A stretch of 64,000 nt of DNA from contig NC_060955.1 in the NCBI RefSeq assembly GCF_910589235.1, forward strand, positions 11,366,837 to 11,430,836, read 5' to 3'. Both the position numbers and the translations under genes were made by a program. Shown here one piece after another: positions 11,172-23,600 of this stretch; the stretch's first letter is position 1, and every line of letters begins with the position of its first letter. The stretch is from Vespa crabro. Lineage: Eukaryota > Arthropoda > Insecta > Hymenoptera > Vespidae. The notes beneath the pieces were generated by a model that was not told the origin of the DNA, searched no databases, and saw only the letters and a program-made list of their open reading frames with translations.

Positions 11172-13879
11172 ATTCGGACATTGTATTTCTGAAGATCAAA
11201 CATCCATTTTATCTTGGAATCGACGTTATAACCGTGTTTCATATTTTATATACGATTATTAGCTCATAAAGAAGTATCATCGAAATACGAAATTTGAAAT
11301 CTCAATCAATATCAATGCTTTTATATTCTATCGACGCAGAATATACAATGGAACAAGATCATAAGTTTGTCACTATGTGTAAATACGAGTTTCAACATGA
11401 ATATTGTAGAAAAATGAGATCGACACATGCGAATTTCGTTAATTGCTGAGATTTAATCGTGAAAGCATTGAACTAACTCGTACCACAGCTTGAGAATTGT
11501 TTCCAATCGATTCGGACATTGTATTTCTGAAGATCAAACATCTATTTTATCTTGGAATCGACGTTTTAACCTTGTGTCTTAACGTATATACGTTTTTTCG
11601 TTCATAATGGCGTACCATCGAAATACGAAATAATGAAATCTCATTCAAATTCAATTAGTTTATATTCTGTCGACGCATAATAAAGATTACAACAAGAATA
11701 TATCTTCCTGACTGTGTGTAAATAGAAGTTTTAACATGAAAATTGTCGAAAAATGAGATCGACAAATGCGAATTTTGTTAAATGCTGAGATAAAATCGTG
11801 AACACATTGAAATTACTCGTACCACAGCTTCAGAAATGTTTCCAATCAATTCGGACATTGTATTTCTGAAGATCAAACATTTATTTTATCTTGGAATCGA
11901 CGTTATAACCTTGTTTCATATTTTATATACGATTATTAGCTCATAAAGAAGTATCATCGAAATACGAAATTTCAAATCTCAATCAATATCAATGCTTTTA
12001 TATTCTATCGACGCAGAATATACAAAGGAACAAGAACATAAGTTTGTCACTATGTGTAAATACGAGTTTTAACTTGAATATTGTCGAAAATTGAGATCGA
12101 CACATGCGAATTTCGTTAATTGCTGAGATTTAATCGTGAAAGCATTGAACTAACTCGTACCACAGCTTGAGAATTGTTTCCAATCGATTCGGACATTGTA
12201 TTTCTGAAGATCAAACATCTATTTTATCTTGGAATCGACGTTTTAACCTTGTGTCTTAACGTATATACGTTTTTTCGTTCATAATGGCGTACCATCGAAA
12301 TACGAAATAATGAAATCTCATTCAAATTCAATTAGTTTATATTCTGTCGACGCATAATAAAGATTACAACAAGAATATATCTTCCTGACTGTGTGTAAAT
12401 AGAAGTTTTCACATGAAAATTGTCGAAAAATGAGATCGACAAATGCGAATTTCTTTAATTGCAGAGATGTAATCGTGAAATCATTGAACTTACTCGTACC
12501 ACAGCTTGAGAAATGTTTCCAATCTATTCGGACATTGTATTTCTGAAGATCAAACATCCATTTTATCTTGGAATCGACGTTATAACCGTGTTTCATATTT
12601 TATATACGATTATTAGCTCATAAAGAAGTATCATCGAAATACGAAATTTGAAATCTCAATCAATATCAATGCTTTTATATTCTATCGACGCAGAATATAC
12701 AATGGAACAAGATCATAAGTTTGTCACTATGTGTAAATACGAGTTTCAACATGAATATTGTAGAAAAATGAGATCGACACATGCGAATTTCGTTAATTGC
12801 TGAGATTTAATCGTGAAAGCATTGAACTAACTCGTACCACAGCTTGAGAATTGTTTCCAATCGATTCGGACATTGTATTTCTGAAGATCAAACATCTATT
12901 TTATCTTGGAATCGACGTTTTAACCTTGTGTCTTAACGTATATACGTTTTTTCGTTCATAATGGCGTACCATCGAAATACGAAATAATGAAATCTCATTC
13001 AAATTCAATTAGTTTATATTCTGTCGACGCATAACAAAGATTATTACAAGAATATATCTTCCTGACTGTGTGTAAATAGAAGTTTTCACATGAAAATTGT
13101 CGAAAAATGAGATCGACAAATGCGAATTTCTTTAATTGCAGAGATGTAATCGTGAAATCATTGAACTTACTCGTACCACAGCTTGAGAAATGTTTCCAAT
13201 CTATTCGGACATTGTATTTCTGAAGATCAAACATCCATTTTATCTTGGAATCGACGTTATAACCGTGTTTCATATTTTATATACGATTATTAGCTCATAA
13301 AAAAGTATCATCGAAATACGAAATTTGAAATCTCAATCAATATCAATGCTTTTATATTCTATCGACGCAGAATATACAATGGAACAAGATCATAAGTTTG
13401 TCACTATGTGTAAATACGAGTTTCAACATGAATATTGTAGAAAAATGAGATCGACACATGCGAATTTCGTTAATTGCTGAGATTTAATCGTGAAAGCATT
13501 GAACTAACTCGTACCACAGCTTGAGAATTGTTTCCAATCGATTCGGACATTGTATTTCTGAAGATCAAACATCTATTTTATCTTGGAATCGACGTTTTAA
13601 CCTTGTGTCTTAACGTATATACGTTTTTTCGTTCATAATGGCGTACCATCGAAATACGAAATAATGAAATCTCATTCAAATTCAATTAGTTTATATTCTG
13701 TCGACGCATAATAAAGATTACTACAAGAATATATCTTCCTGACTGTGTGTAAATAGAAGTTTTAACATGAAAATTGTCGAAAAATGAGATCGACAAATGC
13801 GAATTTTGTTAAATGCTGAGATAAAATCGTGAACACATTGAAATTACTCGTACCACAGCTTCAGAAATGTTTCCAATCA

Positions 13880-14217
13880 ATTCGGACATTGTATTTCTGA
13901 AGATCAAACATTTATTTTATCTTGGAATCGACGTTATAACCTTGTTTCATATTTTATATACGATTATTAGCTCATAAAGAAGTATCATCGAAATACGAAA
14001 TTTCAAATCTCAATCAATATCAATGCTTTTATATTCTATCGACGCAGAATATACAATGGAACAAGAACATAAGTTTGTCACTATGTGTAAATACGAGTTT
14101 TAACATGATTATTGTCGAAAATTGAGATCGACACATGCGAATTTCTTTAATTGCAGAGATGTAATCGTGAAATCATTGAACTTACTCGTACCACAGCTTG
14201 AGAAATGTTTCCAATCT
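13880..14217 (+). repeat. Class Cd monomer, reference copy (338 bp)
   Basis: A stable recombinant class. It has a C-type front (CATTTATTTT, AAATTTCAAATC) and ACAATGGAACAAGAACAT, then GTTTTAACATGATTATTG and TCGAAAATTGAG. After that comes a B-type tail (TTCTTTAATTGCAGAGATG, CATTGAACTTACTCG, ending CCAATCT). It recurs at 17941, 38588, 40280, 44003, 45356, 46709, 48062, 49753, 60577 and 63284 with small changes, so a hybrid was amplified into a component of later HORs. Confidence 0.9.
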
Positions 14218-14555
14218 ATTCGGACATTGTATTTCTGAAGATCAAACATTTATTTTATCTTGGAATCGACGTTATAACCTTGTTTCATATTTTATATACG
14301 ATTATTAGCTCATAAAGAAGTATCATCGAAATACGAAATTTCAAATCTCAATCAATATCAATGCTTTTATATTCTATCGACGCAGAATATACAATGGAAC
14401 AAGAACATAAGTTTGTCACTATGTGTAAATACGAGTTTTAACATGATTATTGTCGAAAATTGAGATCGACACATGCGAATTTCTTTAATTGCAGAGATGT
14501 AATCGTGAAATCATTGAACTAACTCGTACCACAGCTTGAGAATTGTTTCCAATCG
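14218..14555 (+). repeat. Cd-type monomer with A-type tail (hybrid)
   Basis: It repeats the preceding Cd monomer, then switches near unit position 300 to the A-type tail (AACTAACTCG, GAATTGTTTCCAATCG), and is followed by class A rather than B. The same unusual tail and A successor occur in the monomer at 18956, exactly 4,738 bp downstream, which supports a shared origin of the two junctions. Confidence 0.83.
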
Positions 14556-15909
14556 ATTCGGACATTGTATTTCTGAAGATCAAACATCCATTTTATCTTG
14601 GAATCGACGTTATAACCGTGTTTCATATTTTATATACGATTATTAGCTCATAAAGAAGTATCATCGAAATACGAAATTTGAAATCTCAATCAATATCAAT
14701 GCTTTTATATTCTATCGACGCAGAATATACAATGGAACAAGATCATAAGTTTGTCACTATGTGTAAATACGAGTTTCAACATGAATATTGTAGAAAAATG
14801 AGATCGACACATGCGAATTTCGTTAATTGCTGAGATTTAATCGTGAAAGCATTGAACTAACTCGTACCACAGCTTGAGAATTGTTTCCAATCGATTCGGA
14901 CATTGTATTTCTGAAGATCAAACATCTATTTTATCTTGGAATCGACGTTTTAACCTTGTGTCTTAACGTATATACGTTTTTTCGTTCATAATGGCGTACC
15001 ATCGAAATACGAAATAATGAAATCTCATTCAAATTCAATTAGTTTATATTCTGTCGACGCATAACAAAGATTATTACAAGAATATATCTTCCTGACTGTG
15101 TGTAAATAGAAGTTTTCACATGAAAATTGTCGAAAAATGAGATCGACAAATGCGAATTTCTTTAATTGCAGAGATGTAATCGTGAAATCATTGAACTTAC
15201 TCGTACCACAGCTTGAGAAATGTTTCCAATCTATTCGGACATTGTATTTCTGAAGATCAAACATCCATTTTATCTTGGAATCGACGTTATAACCGTGTTT
15301 CATATTTTATATACGATTATTAGCTCATAAAGAAGTATCATCGAAATACGAAATTTGAAATCTCAATCAATATCAATGCTTTTATATTCTATCGACGCAG
15401 AATATAAAATGGAACAAGATCATAATTTTGTCACTATGTGTAAATACGAGTTTCAACATGAATATTGTAGAAAAATGAGATCGACACATGCGAATTTCGT
15501 TAATTGCTGAGATTTAATCGTGAAAGCATTGAACTAACTCGTACCACAGCTTGAGAATTGTTTCCAATCGATTCGGACATTGTATTTCTGAAGATCAAAC
15601 ATCTATTTTATCTTGGAATCGACGTTTTAACCTTGTGTCTTAACGTATATACGTTTTTTCGTTCATAATGGCGTACCATCGAAATACGAAATAATGAAAT
15701 CTCATTCAAATTCAATTAGTTTATATTCTGTCGACGCATAACAAAGATTATTACAAGAATATATCTTCCTGACTGTGTGTAAATAGAAGTTTTCACATGA
15801 AAATTGTCGAAAAATGAGATCGACAAATGCGAATTTCTTTAATTGCAGAGATGTAATCGTGAAATCATTGAACTTACTCGTACCACAGCTTGAGAAATGT
15901 TTCCAATCT

Positions 15910-16247
15910 ATTCGGACATTGTATTTCTGAAGATCAAACATCCATTTTATCTTGGAATCGACGTTATAACCTTGTTTCATATTTTATATACGATTATTAG
16001 CTCATAAAGAAGTATCATCGAAATACGAAATTTGAAATCTCAATCTATATCAATGCTTTTATATTCTATCGACGCAGAATATACAAAGGAACAAGATCAT
16101 AAGTTTGTCACTATGTGTAAATACGAGTTTCAACATGAATATTGTAGAAAAATGAGATCGACACATGCGAATTTCGTTAATTGCTGAGATTTAATCGTGA
16201 AAACATTGAACTAACTCGTACCACAGCTTGAGAATTGTTTCCAATCG
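15910..16247 (+). repeat. Class At monomer, reference copy (338 bp)
   Basis: An A variant with ATAACCTTGTTTC instead of ATAACCGTGTTTC, CTCAATCTATATCAATG, ACAAAGGAACAAGATCAT, an A-type second half and GTGAAAACATTGAAC. It is regularly followed by a B3 monomer. Copies occur at 18279, 38926, 40618, 44341, 45694, 47047, 48400, 50091, 60915 and 63622. Confidence 0.9.
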
Positions 16248-16586
16248 ATTCGGACATTGTATTTCTGAAGATCAAACATCTATTTTATCTTGGAATCGAC
16301 GTTTTAACCTTGTGTCTTAACGTATATACGTTTTTTCGTTCATAATGGCGTACCATCGAAATACGAAATAATGAAATCTCATTCAAATTCAATTAGTTTA
16401 TATTCTGTCGACGCATAATAAAGATTACAACAAGAATATATCTACCTGACTGTGTGTAAATAGAAGTTTTCACATGAAAATTGTCGAAAAATGAGATCGA
16501 CAAATGCGAATTTTGTTAAATGTTGAGATAAAATCGTGAACACATTGAAATTACTCGTACCACAGCTTCAGAAATGTTTCCAATCT
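16248..16586 (+). repeat. Class B3 monomer, reference copy (339 bp)
   Basis: A B/B2 recombinant. It keeps B-type GTTTTCACATGAAAATTG but then has the B2 ending (AATTTTGTTAAATG, GTGAACACATTG, GCTTCAGAAATG), finishing CCAATCT. Copies at 16248, 39264 and 40956 share the rare marks TCTACCTGAC and AATGTTGAG. Copies at 18617, 44679, 46032, 47385, 48738 and 61253 have TCTTCCTGAC and AATGCTGAG. Confidence 0.9.
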
Positions 16587-16924
16587 ATTCGGACATTGTA
16601 TTTCTGAAGATCAAACATTTATTTTATCTTGGAATCGACGTTATAACCTTGTTTCATATGTTATATACGATTATTAGCTCATAAAGAAGTATCATCGAAA
16701 TACGAAATTTGAAATCTCAATCAATATCAATGCTATTATATTCTGTCGACGCAGAATACACAATGGAACAAGAACATAAGTTTGTCACTATGTGTAAATA
16801 CGAGTTTCAACATGAATATTGTAGAAAAATGAGATCGACACATGCGAATTTCGTTAATTGCAGAGATGTAATCGTGAAATCATTGAACTAACTCGTACCA
16901 CAGCTTGAGAAATGTTTCCAATCG
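16587..16924 (+). repeat. Class Cg monomer, reference copy (338 bp)
   Basis: The front is C-like (CATTTATTTT, ACCTTGTTTCATATG), then AAATTTGAAATCTC, GCTATTATATTCTGTCGACG and ACACAATGGAACAAGAACAT. The second half is A-like but carries B-type TTGCAGAGATGTAATCG. It gains the SalI site otherwise typical of B monomers. Copies at 39603 and 41295 look the same by eye. Copies in the tetramer block (45018, 46371, 47724, 49077) end with a B2-like CTTCAGAAATG instead. Confidence 0.88.
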
Positions 16925-18955
16925 ATTCGGACATTGTATTTCTGAAGATCAAACATCTATTTTATCTTGGAATCGACGTTTTAACCTTGTGTCTTAACGT
17001 ATATACGTTTTTTCGTTCATAATGGCGTACCATCGAAATACGAAATAATGAAATCTCATTCAAATTCAATTAGTTTATATTCTGTCGACGCATAACAAAG
17101 ATTATTACAAGAATATATCTTCCTGACTGTGTGTAAATAGAAGTTTTCACATGAAAATTGTCGAAAAATGAGATCGACAAATGCGAATTTCTTTAATTGC
17201 AGAGATGTAATCGTGAAATCATTTAACTTACTCGTACCACAGCTTGAGAAATGTTTCCAATCTATTCGGACATTGTATTTCTGAAGATCAAACATCCATT
17301 TTATCTTGGAATCGACGTTATAACCGTGTTTCATATTTTATATACGATTATTAGCTCATAAAGAAGTATCATCGAAATACGAAATTTGAAATCTCAATCA
17401 ATATCAATGCTTTTATATTCTATCGACGCAGAATATACAATGGAACAAGATCATAAATTTGTCACTATGTGTAAATACGAGTTTCAACATGAATATTGTA
17501 GAAAAATGAGATCGACACATGCTAATTTTGTTAATTGCTGAGATTTAATCGTGAAAGCATTGAACTAACTCGTACCACAGCTTGAGAATTGTTTCCAATC
17601 GATTCGGACATTGTATTTCTGAAGATCAAACATCTATTTTATCTTGGAATCGACGTTTTAACCTTGTGTCTTAACGTATATACGTTTTTTCGTTCATAAT
17701 GGCGTACCATCGAAATACGAAATAATGAAATCTCATTCAAATTCAATTAGTTTATATTCTGTCGACGCATAATAAAGATTACAACAAGAATATATCTTCC
17801 TGACTGTGTGTAAATAGAAGTTTTCACATGAAAATTGTCGAAAAATGAGATCGACAAATGCGAATTTCTTTAATTGCAGAGATGTAATCGTGAAATCATT
17901 GAACTTACTCGTACCACAGCTTGAGAAATGTTTCCAATCTATTCGGACATTGTATTTCTGAAGATCAAACATTTATTTTATCTTGGAATCGACGTTATAA
18001 CCTTGTTTCATATTTTATATACGATTATTAGCTCATAAAGAAGTATCATCGAAATACGAAATTTCAAATCTCAATCAATATCAATGCTTTTATATTCTAT
18101 CGACGCAGAATATACAATGGAACAAGAACATAAGTTTGTCACTATGTGTAAATACGAGTTTTAACATGATTATTGTCGAAAATTGAGATCGACACATGCG
18201 AATTTCTTTAATTGCAGAGATGTAATCGTGAAATCATTGAACTTACTCGTACCACAGCTTGAGAAATGTTTCCAATCTATTCGGACATTGTATTTCTGAA
18301 GATCAAACATCCATTTTATCTTGGAATCGACGTTATAACCTTGTTTCATATTTTATATACGATTATTAGCTCATAAAGAAGTATCATCGAAATACGAAAT
18401 TTGAAATCTCAATCTATATCAATGCTTTTATATTCTATCGACGCAGAATATACAAAGGAACAAGATCATAAGTTTGTCACTATGTGTAAATACGAGTTTC
18501 AACATGAATATTGTAGAAAAATGAGATCGACACATGCGAATTTCGTTAATTGCTGAGATTTAATCGTGAAAACATTGAACTAACTCGTACCACAGCTTGA
18601 GAATTGTTTCCAATCGATTCGGACATTGTATTTCTGAAGATCAAACATCTATTTTATCTTGGAATCGACGTTTTAACCTTGTGTCTTAACGTATATACGT
18701 TTTTTCGTTCATAATGGCGTACCATCGAAATACGATATAATGAAATCTCATTCAAATTCAATTAGTTTATATTCTGTCGACGCATAATAAAGATTACAAC
18801 AAGAATATATCTTCCTGACTGTGTGTAAATAGAAGTTTTCACATGAAAATTGTCGAAAAATGAGATCGACAAATGCGAATTTTGTTAAATGCTGAGATAA
18901 AATCGTGAACACATTGAAATTACTCGTACCACAGCTTCAGAAATGTTTCCAATCT

Positions 18956-19293
18956 ATTCGGACATTGTATTTCTGAAGATCAAACATTTATTTTATCTTG
19001 GAATCGACGTTATAACCTTGTTTCATATGTTATATACGATTATTAGCTCATAAAGAAGTATCATCGAAATACGAAATTTGAAATCTCAATCAATATCAAT
19101 GCTTTTATATTCTATCGACGCAGAATATACAATGGAACAAGAACATAAGTTTGTCACTATGTGTAAATACGAGTTTTAACATGATTATTGTCGAAAATTG
19201 AGATCGACACATGCGAATTTCTTTAATTGCAGAGATGTAATCGTGAAATCATTGAACTAACTCGTACCACAGCTTGAGAATTGTTTCCAATCG
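18956..19293 (+). repeat. Cg/Cd hybrid monomer (338 bp)
   Basis: It begins like Cg (CATATGTTATATACG, AAATTTGAAATCTC), switches to Cd-like ACAATGGAACAAGAACAT with GTTTTAACATGATTATTG, and ends in the A-type tail CCAATCG. Class A follows. From about the middle of this monomer the sequence parallels the region starting at 14218 with an offset of 4,738 bp. Confidence 0.8.
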
Positions 19294-20647
19294 ATTCGGA
19301 CATTGTATTTCTGAAGATCAAACATCCATTTTATCTTGGAATCGACGTTATAACCGTGTTTCATATTTTATATACGATTATTAGCTCATAAAGAAGTATC
19401 ATCGAAATACGAAATTTGAAATCTCAATCAATATCAATGCTTTTATATTCTATCGACGCAGAATATACAATGGAACAAGATCATAAGTTTGTCACTATGT
19501 GTAAATACGAGTTTCAACATGAATATTGTAGAAAAATGAGATCGACACATGCGAATTTCGTTAATTGCTGAGATTTAATCGTGAAAGCATTGAACTAACT
19601 CGTACCACAGCTTGAGAATTGTTTCCAATCGATTCGGACATTGTATTTCTGAAGATCAAACATCTATTTTATCTTGGAATCGACGTTTTAACCTTGTGTC
19701 TTAACGTATATACGTTTTTTCGTTCATAATGGCGTACCATCGAAATACGAAATAATGAAATCTCATTCAAATTCAATTAGTTTATATTCTGTCGACGCAT
19801 AACAAAGATTATTACAAGAATATATCTTCCTGACTGTGTGTAAATAGAAGTTTTCACATGAAAATTGTCGAAAAATGAGATCGACAAATGCGAATTTCTT
19901 TAATTGCAGAGATGTAATCGTGAAATCATTGAACTTACTCGTACCACAGCTTGAGAAATGTTTCCAATCTATTCGGACATTGTATTTCTGAAGATCAGAC
20001 ATCCATTTTATCTTGGAATCGACGTTATAACCGTGTTTCATATTTTATATACGATTATTAGCTCATAAAGAAGTATCATCGAAATACGAAATTTGAAATC
20101 TCAATCAATATCAATGCTTTTATATTCTATCGACGCAGAATATAAAATGGAACAAGATCATAATTTTGTCACTATGTGTAAATACGAGTTTCAACATGAA
20201 TATTGTAGAAAAATGAGATCGACACATGCGAATTTCGTTAATTGCTGAGATTTAATCGTGAAAGCATTGAACTAACTCGTACCACAGCTTGAGAATTGTT
20301 TCCAATCGATTCGGACATTGTATTTCTGAAGATCAAACATCTATTTTATCTTGGAATCGACGTTTTAACCTTGTGTCTTAACGTATATACGTTTTTTCGT
20401 TCATAATGGCGTACCATCGAAATACGAAATAATGAAATCTCATTCAAATTCAATTAGTTTATATTCTGTCGACGCATAACAAAGATTATTACAAGAATAT
20501 ATCTTCCTGACTGTGTGTAAATAGAAGTTTTCACATGAAAATTGTCGAAAAATGAGATCGACAAATGCGAATTTCTTTAATTGCAGAGATGTAATCGTGA
20601 AATCATTGAACTTACTCGTACCACAGCTTGAGAAATGTTTCCAATCT

Positions 20648-23600
20648 ATTCGGACATTGTATTTCTGAAGATCAAACATCCATTTTATCTTGGAATCGAC
20701 GTTATAACCGTGTTTCATATTTTATATACGATTATTAGCTCATAAAGAAGTATCATCGAAATACGAAATTTGAAATCTCAATCAATATCAATGCTTTTAT
20801 ATTCTATCGACGCAGAATATACAATGGAACAAGATCATAAGTTTGTCACTATGTGTAAATACGAGTTTCAACATGAATATTGTAGAAAAATGAGATCGAC
20901 ACATGCGAATTTCGTTAATTGCTGAGATTTAATCGTGAAAGCATTGAACTAACTCGTACCACAGCTTGAGAATTGTTTCCAATCGATTCGGACATTGTAT
21001 TTCTGAAGATCAAACATCTATTTTATCTTGGAATCGACGTTTTAACCTTGTGTCTTAACGTATATACGTTTTTTCGTTCATAATGGCGTACCATCGAAAT
21101 ACGAAATAATGAAATCTCATTCAAATTCAATTAGTTTATATTCTGTCGACGCATAATAAAGATTACAACAAGAATATATCTTTCTGACTGTGTGTAAATA
21201 GAAGTTTTAACATGAAAATTGTCGAAAAATGAGATCGACAAATGCGAATTTTGTTAAATGCTGAGATAAAATCGTGAACACATTGAAATTACTCGTACCA
21301 CAGCTTCAGAAATGTTTCCAATCAATTCGGACATTGTATTTCTGAAGATCAAACATTTATTTTATCTTGGAATCGACGTTATAACCTTGTTTCATATTTT
21401 ATATACGATTATTAGCTCATAAAGAAGTATCATCGAAATACGAAATTTCAAATCTCAATCAATATCAATGCTTTTATATTCTATCGACGCAGAATATACA
21501 AAGGAACAAGAACATAAGTTTGTCACTATGTGTAAATACGAGTTTTAACGTGAATATTGTCGAAAATTGAGATCGACACATGCGAATTTCGTTAATTGCT
21601 GAGATTTAATCATGAAAGCATTGAACTAACTCGTACCACAGCTTGAGAATTGTTTCCAATCGATTCGGACATTGTATTTCTGAAGATCAAACATCTATTT
21701 TATCTTGGAATCGACGTTTTAACCTTGTGTCTTAACGTATATACGTTTTTTCGTTCATAATGGCGTACCATCGAAATACGATATAATGAAATCTCATTCA
21801 AATTCAATTAGTTTATATTCTGTCGACGCATAACAAAGATTATTACAAGAATATATCTTCCTGACTGTGTGTAAATAGAAGTTTTCACATGAAAATTGTC
21901 GAAAAATGAGATCGACAAATGCGAATTTCTTTAATTGCAGAGATGTAATCGTGAAATCATTGAACTTACTCGTACCACAGCTTGAGAAATGTTTCCAATC
22001 TATTCGGACATTGTATTTCTGAAGATCAAACATCCATTTTATCTTGGAATCGACGTTATAACCGTGTTTCATATTTTATATACGATTATTAGCTCATAAA
22101 GAAGTATCATCGAAATACGAAATTTGAAATCTCAATCAATATCAATGCTTTTATATTCTATCGACGCAGAATATACAATGGAACAAGATCATAAGTTTGT
22201 CACTATGTGTAAATACGAGTTTCAACATGAATATTGTAGAAAAATGAGATCGACACATGCGAATTTCGTTAATTGCTGAGATTTAATCGTGAAAGCATTG
22301 AACTAACTCGTACCACAGCTTGAGAATTGTTTCCAATCGATTCGGACATTGTATTTCTGAAGATCAAACATCTATTTTATCTTGGAATCGACGTTTTAAC
22401 CTTGTGTCTTAACGTATATACGTTTTTTCGTTCATAATGGCGTACCATCGAAATACGAAATAATGAAATCTCATTCAAATTCAATTAGTTTATATTCTGT
22501 CGACGCATAACAAAGATTATTACAAGAATATATCTTCCTGACTGTGTGTAAATAGAAGTTTTCACATGAAAATTGTCGAAAAATGAGATCGACAAATGCG
22601 AATTTCTTTAATTGCAGAGATGTAATCGTGAAATCATTGAACTTACTCGTACCACAGCTTGAGAAATGTTTCCAATCTATTCGGACATTGTATTTCTGAA
22701 GATCAAACATCCATTTTATCTTGGAATCGACGTTATAACCGTGTTTCATATTTTATATACGATTATTAGCTCATAAAGAAGTATCATCGAAATACGAAAT
22801 TTGAAATCTCAATCAATATCAATGCTTTTATATTCTATCGACGCAGAATATACAATGGAACAAGATCATAAGTTTGTCACTATGTGTAAATACGAGTTTC
22901 AACATGAATATTGTAGAAAAATGAGATCGACACATGCGAATTTCGTTAATTGCTGAGATTTAATCGTAAAAGCATTGAACTAACTCGTACCACAGCTTGA
23001 GAATTGTTTCCAATCGATTCGGACATTGTATTTCTGAAGATCAAACATCTATTTTATCTTGGAATCGACGTTTTAACCTTGTGTCTTAACGTATATACGT
23101 TTTTTCGTTCATAATGGCGTACCATCGAAATACGAAATAATGAAATCTCATTCAAATTCAATTAGTTTATATTCTGTCGACGCATAATAAAGATTACAAC
23201 AAGAATATATCTTCCTGACTGTGTGTAAATAGAAGTTTTAACATGAAAATTGTCGAAAAATGAGATCGACAAATGCGAATTTTGTTAAATGCTGAGATAA
23301 AATCGTGAACACATTGAAATTACTCGTACCACAGCTTCAGAAATGTTTCCAATCAATTCGGACATTGTATTTCTGAAGATCAAACATTTATTTTATCTTG
23401 GAATCGACGTTATAACCTTGTTTCATATTTTATATACGATTATTAGCTCATAAAGAAGTATCATCGAAATACGAAATTTCAAATCTCAATCAATATCAAT
23501 GCTTTTATATTCTATCGACGCAGAATATACAAAGGAACAAGAACATAAGTTTGTCACTATGTGTAAATACGAGTTTTAACATGAATATTGTCGAAAATTG

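Larger units (their letters stand above)
9479..20647 (+). repeat. Heterogeneous zone with irregular monomer order
   Basis: Order from 9479: A B, A B2 C-hybrid, A B2 C B, A B, A B2 Cd Cd-hybrid, A B, A B, At B3 Cg B, A B, Cd, At B3 Cg-hybrid, A B, A B. Strict 338/339 alternation fails where two 338-bp monomers meet: 10834/11172, 13880/14218/14556, 17941/18279 and 18956/19294. These failures mark net loss or gain of an odd number of monomers. Several classes that dominate the right half (At, B3, Cg, Cd) first appear here singly, so this zone preserves either early forms or copies of the later HORs. Confidence 0.9.
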
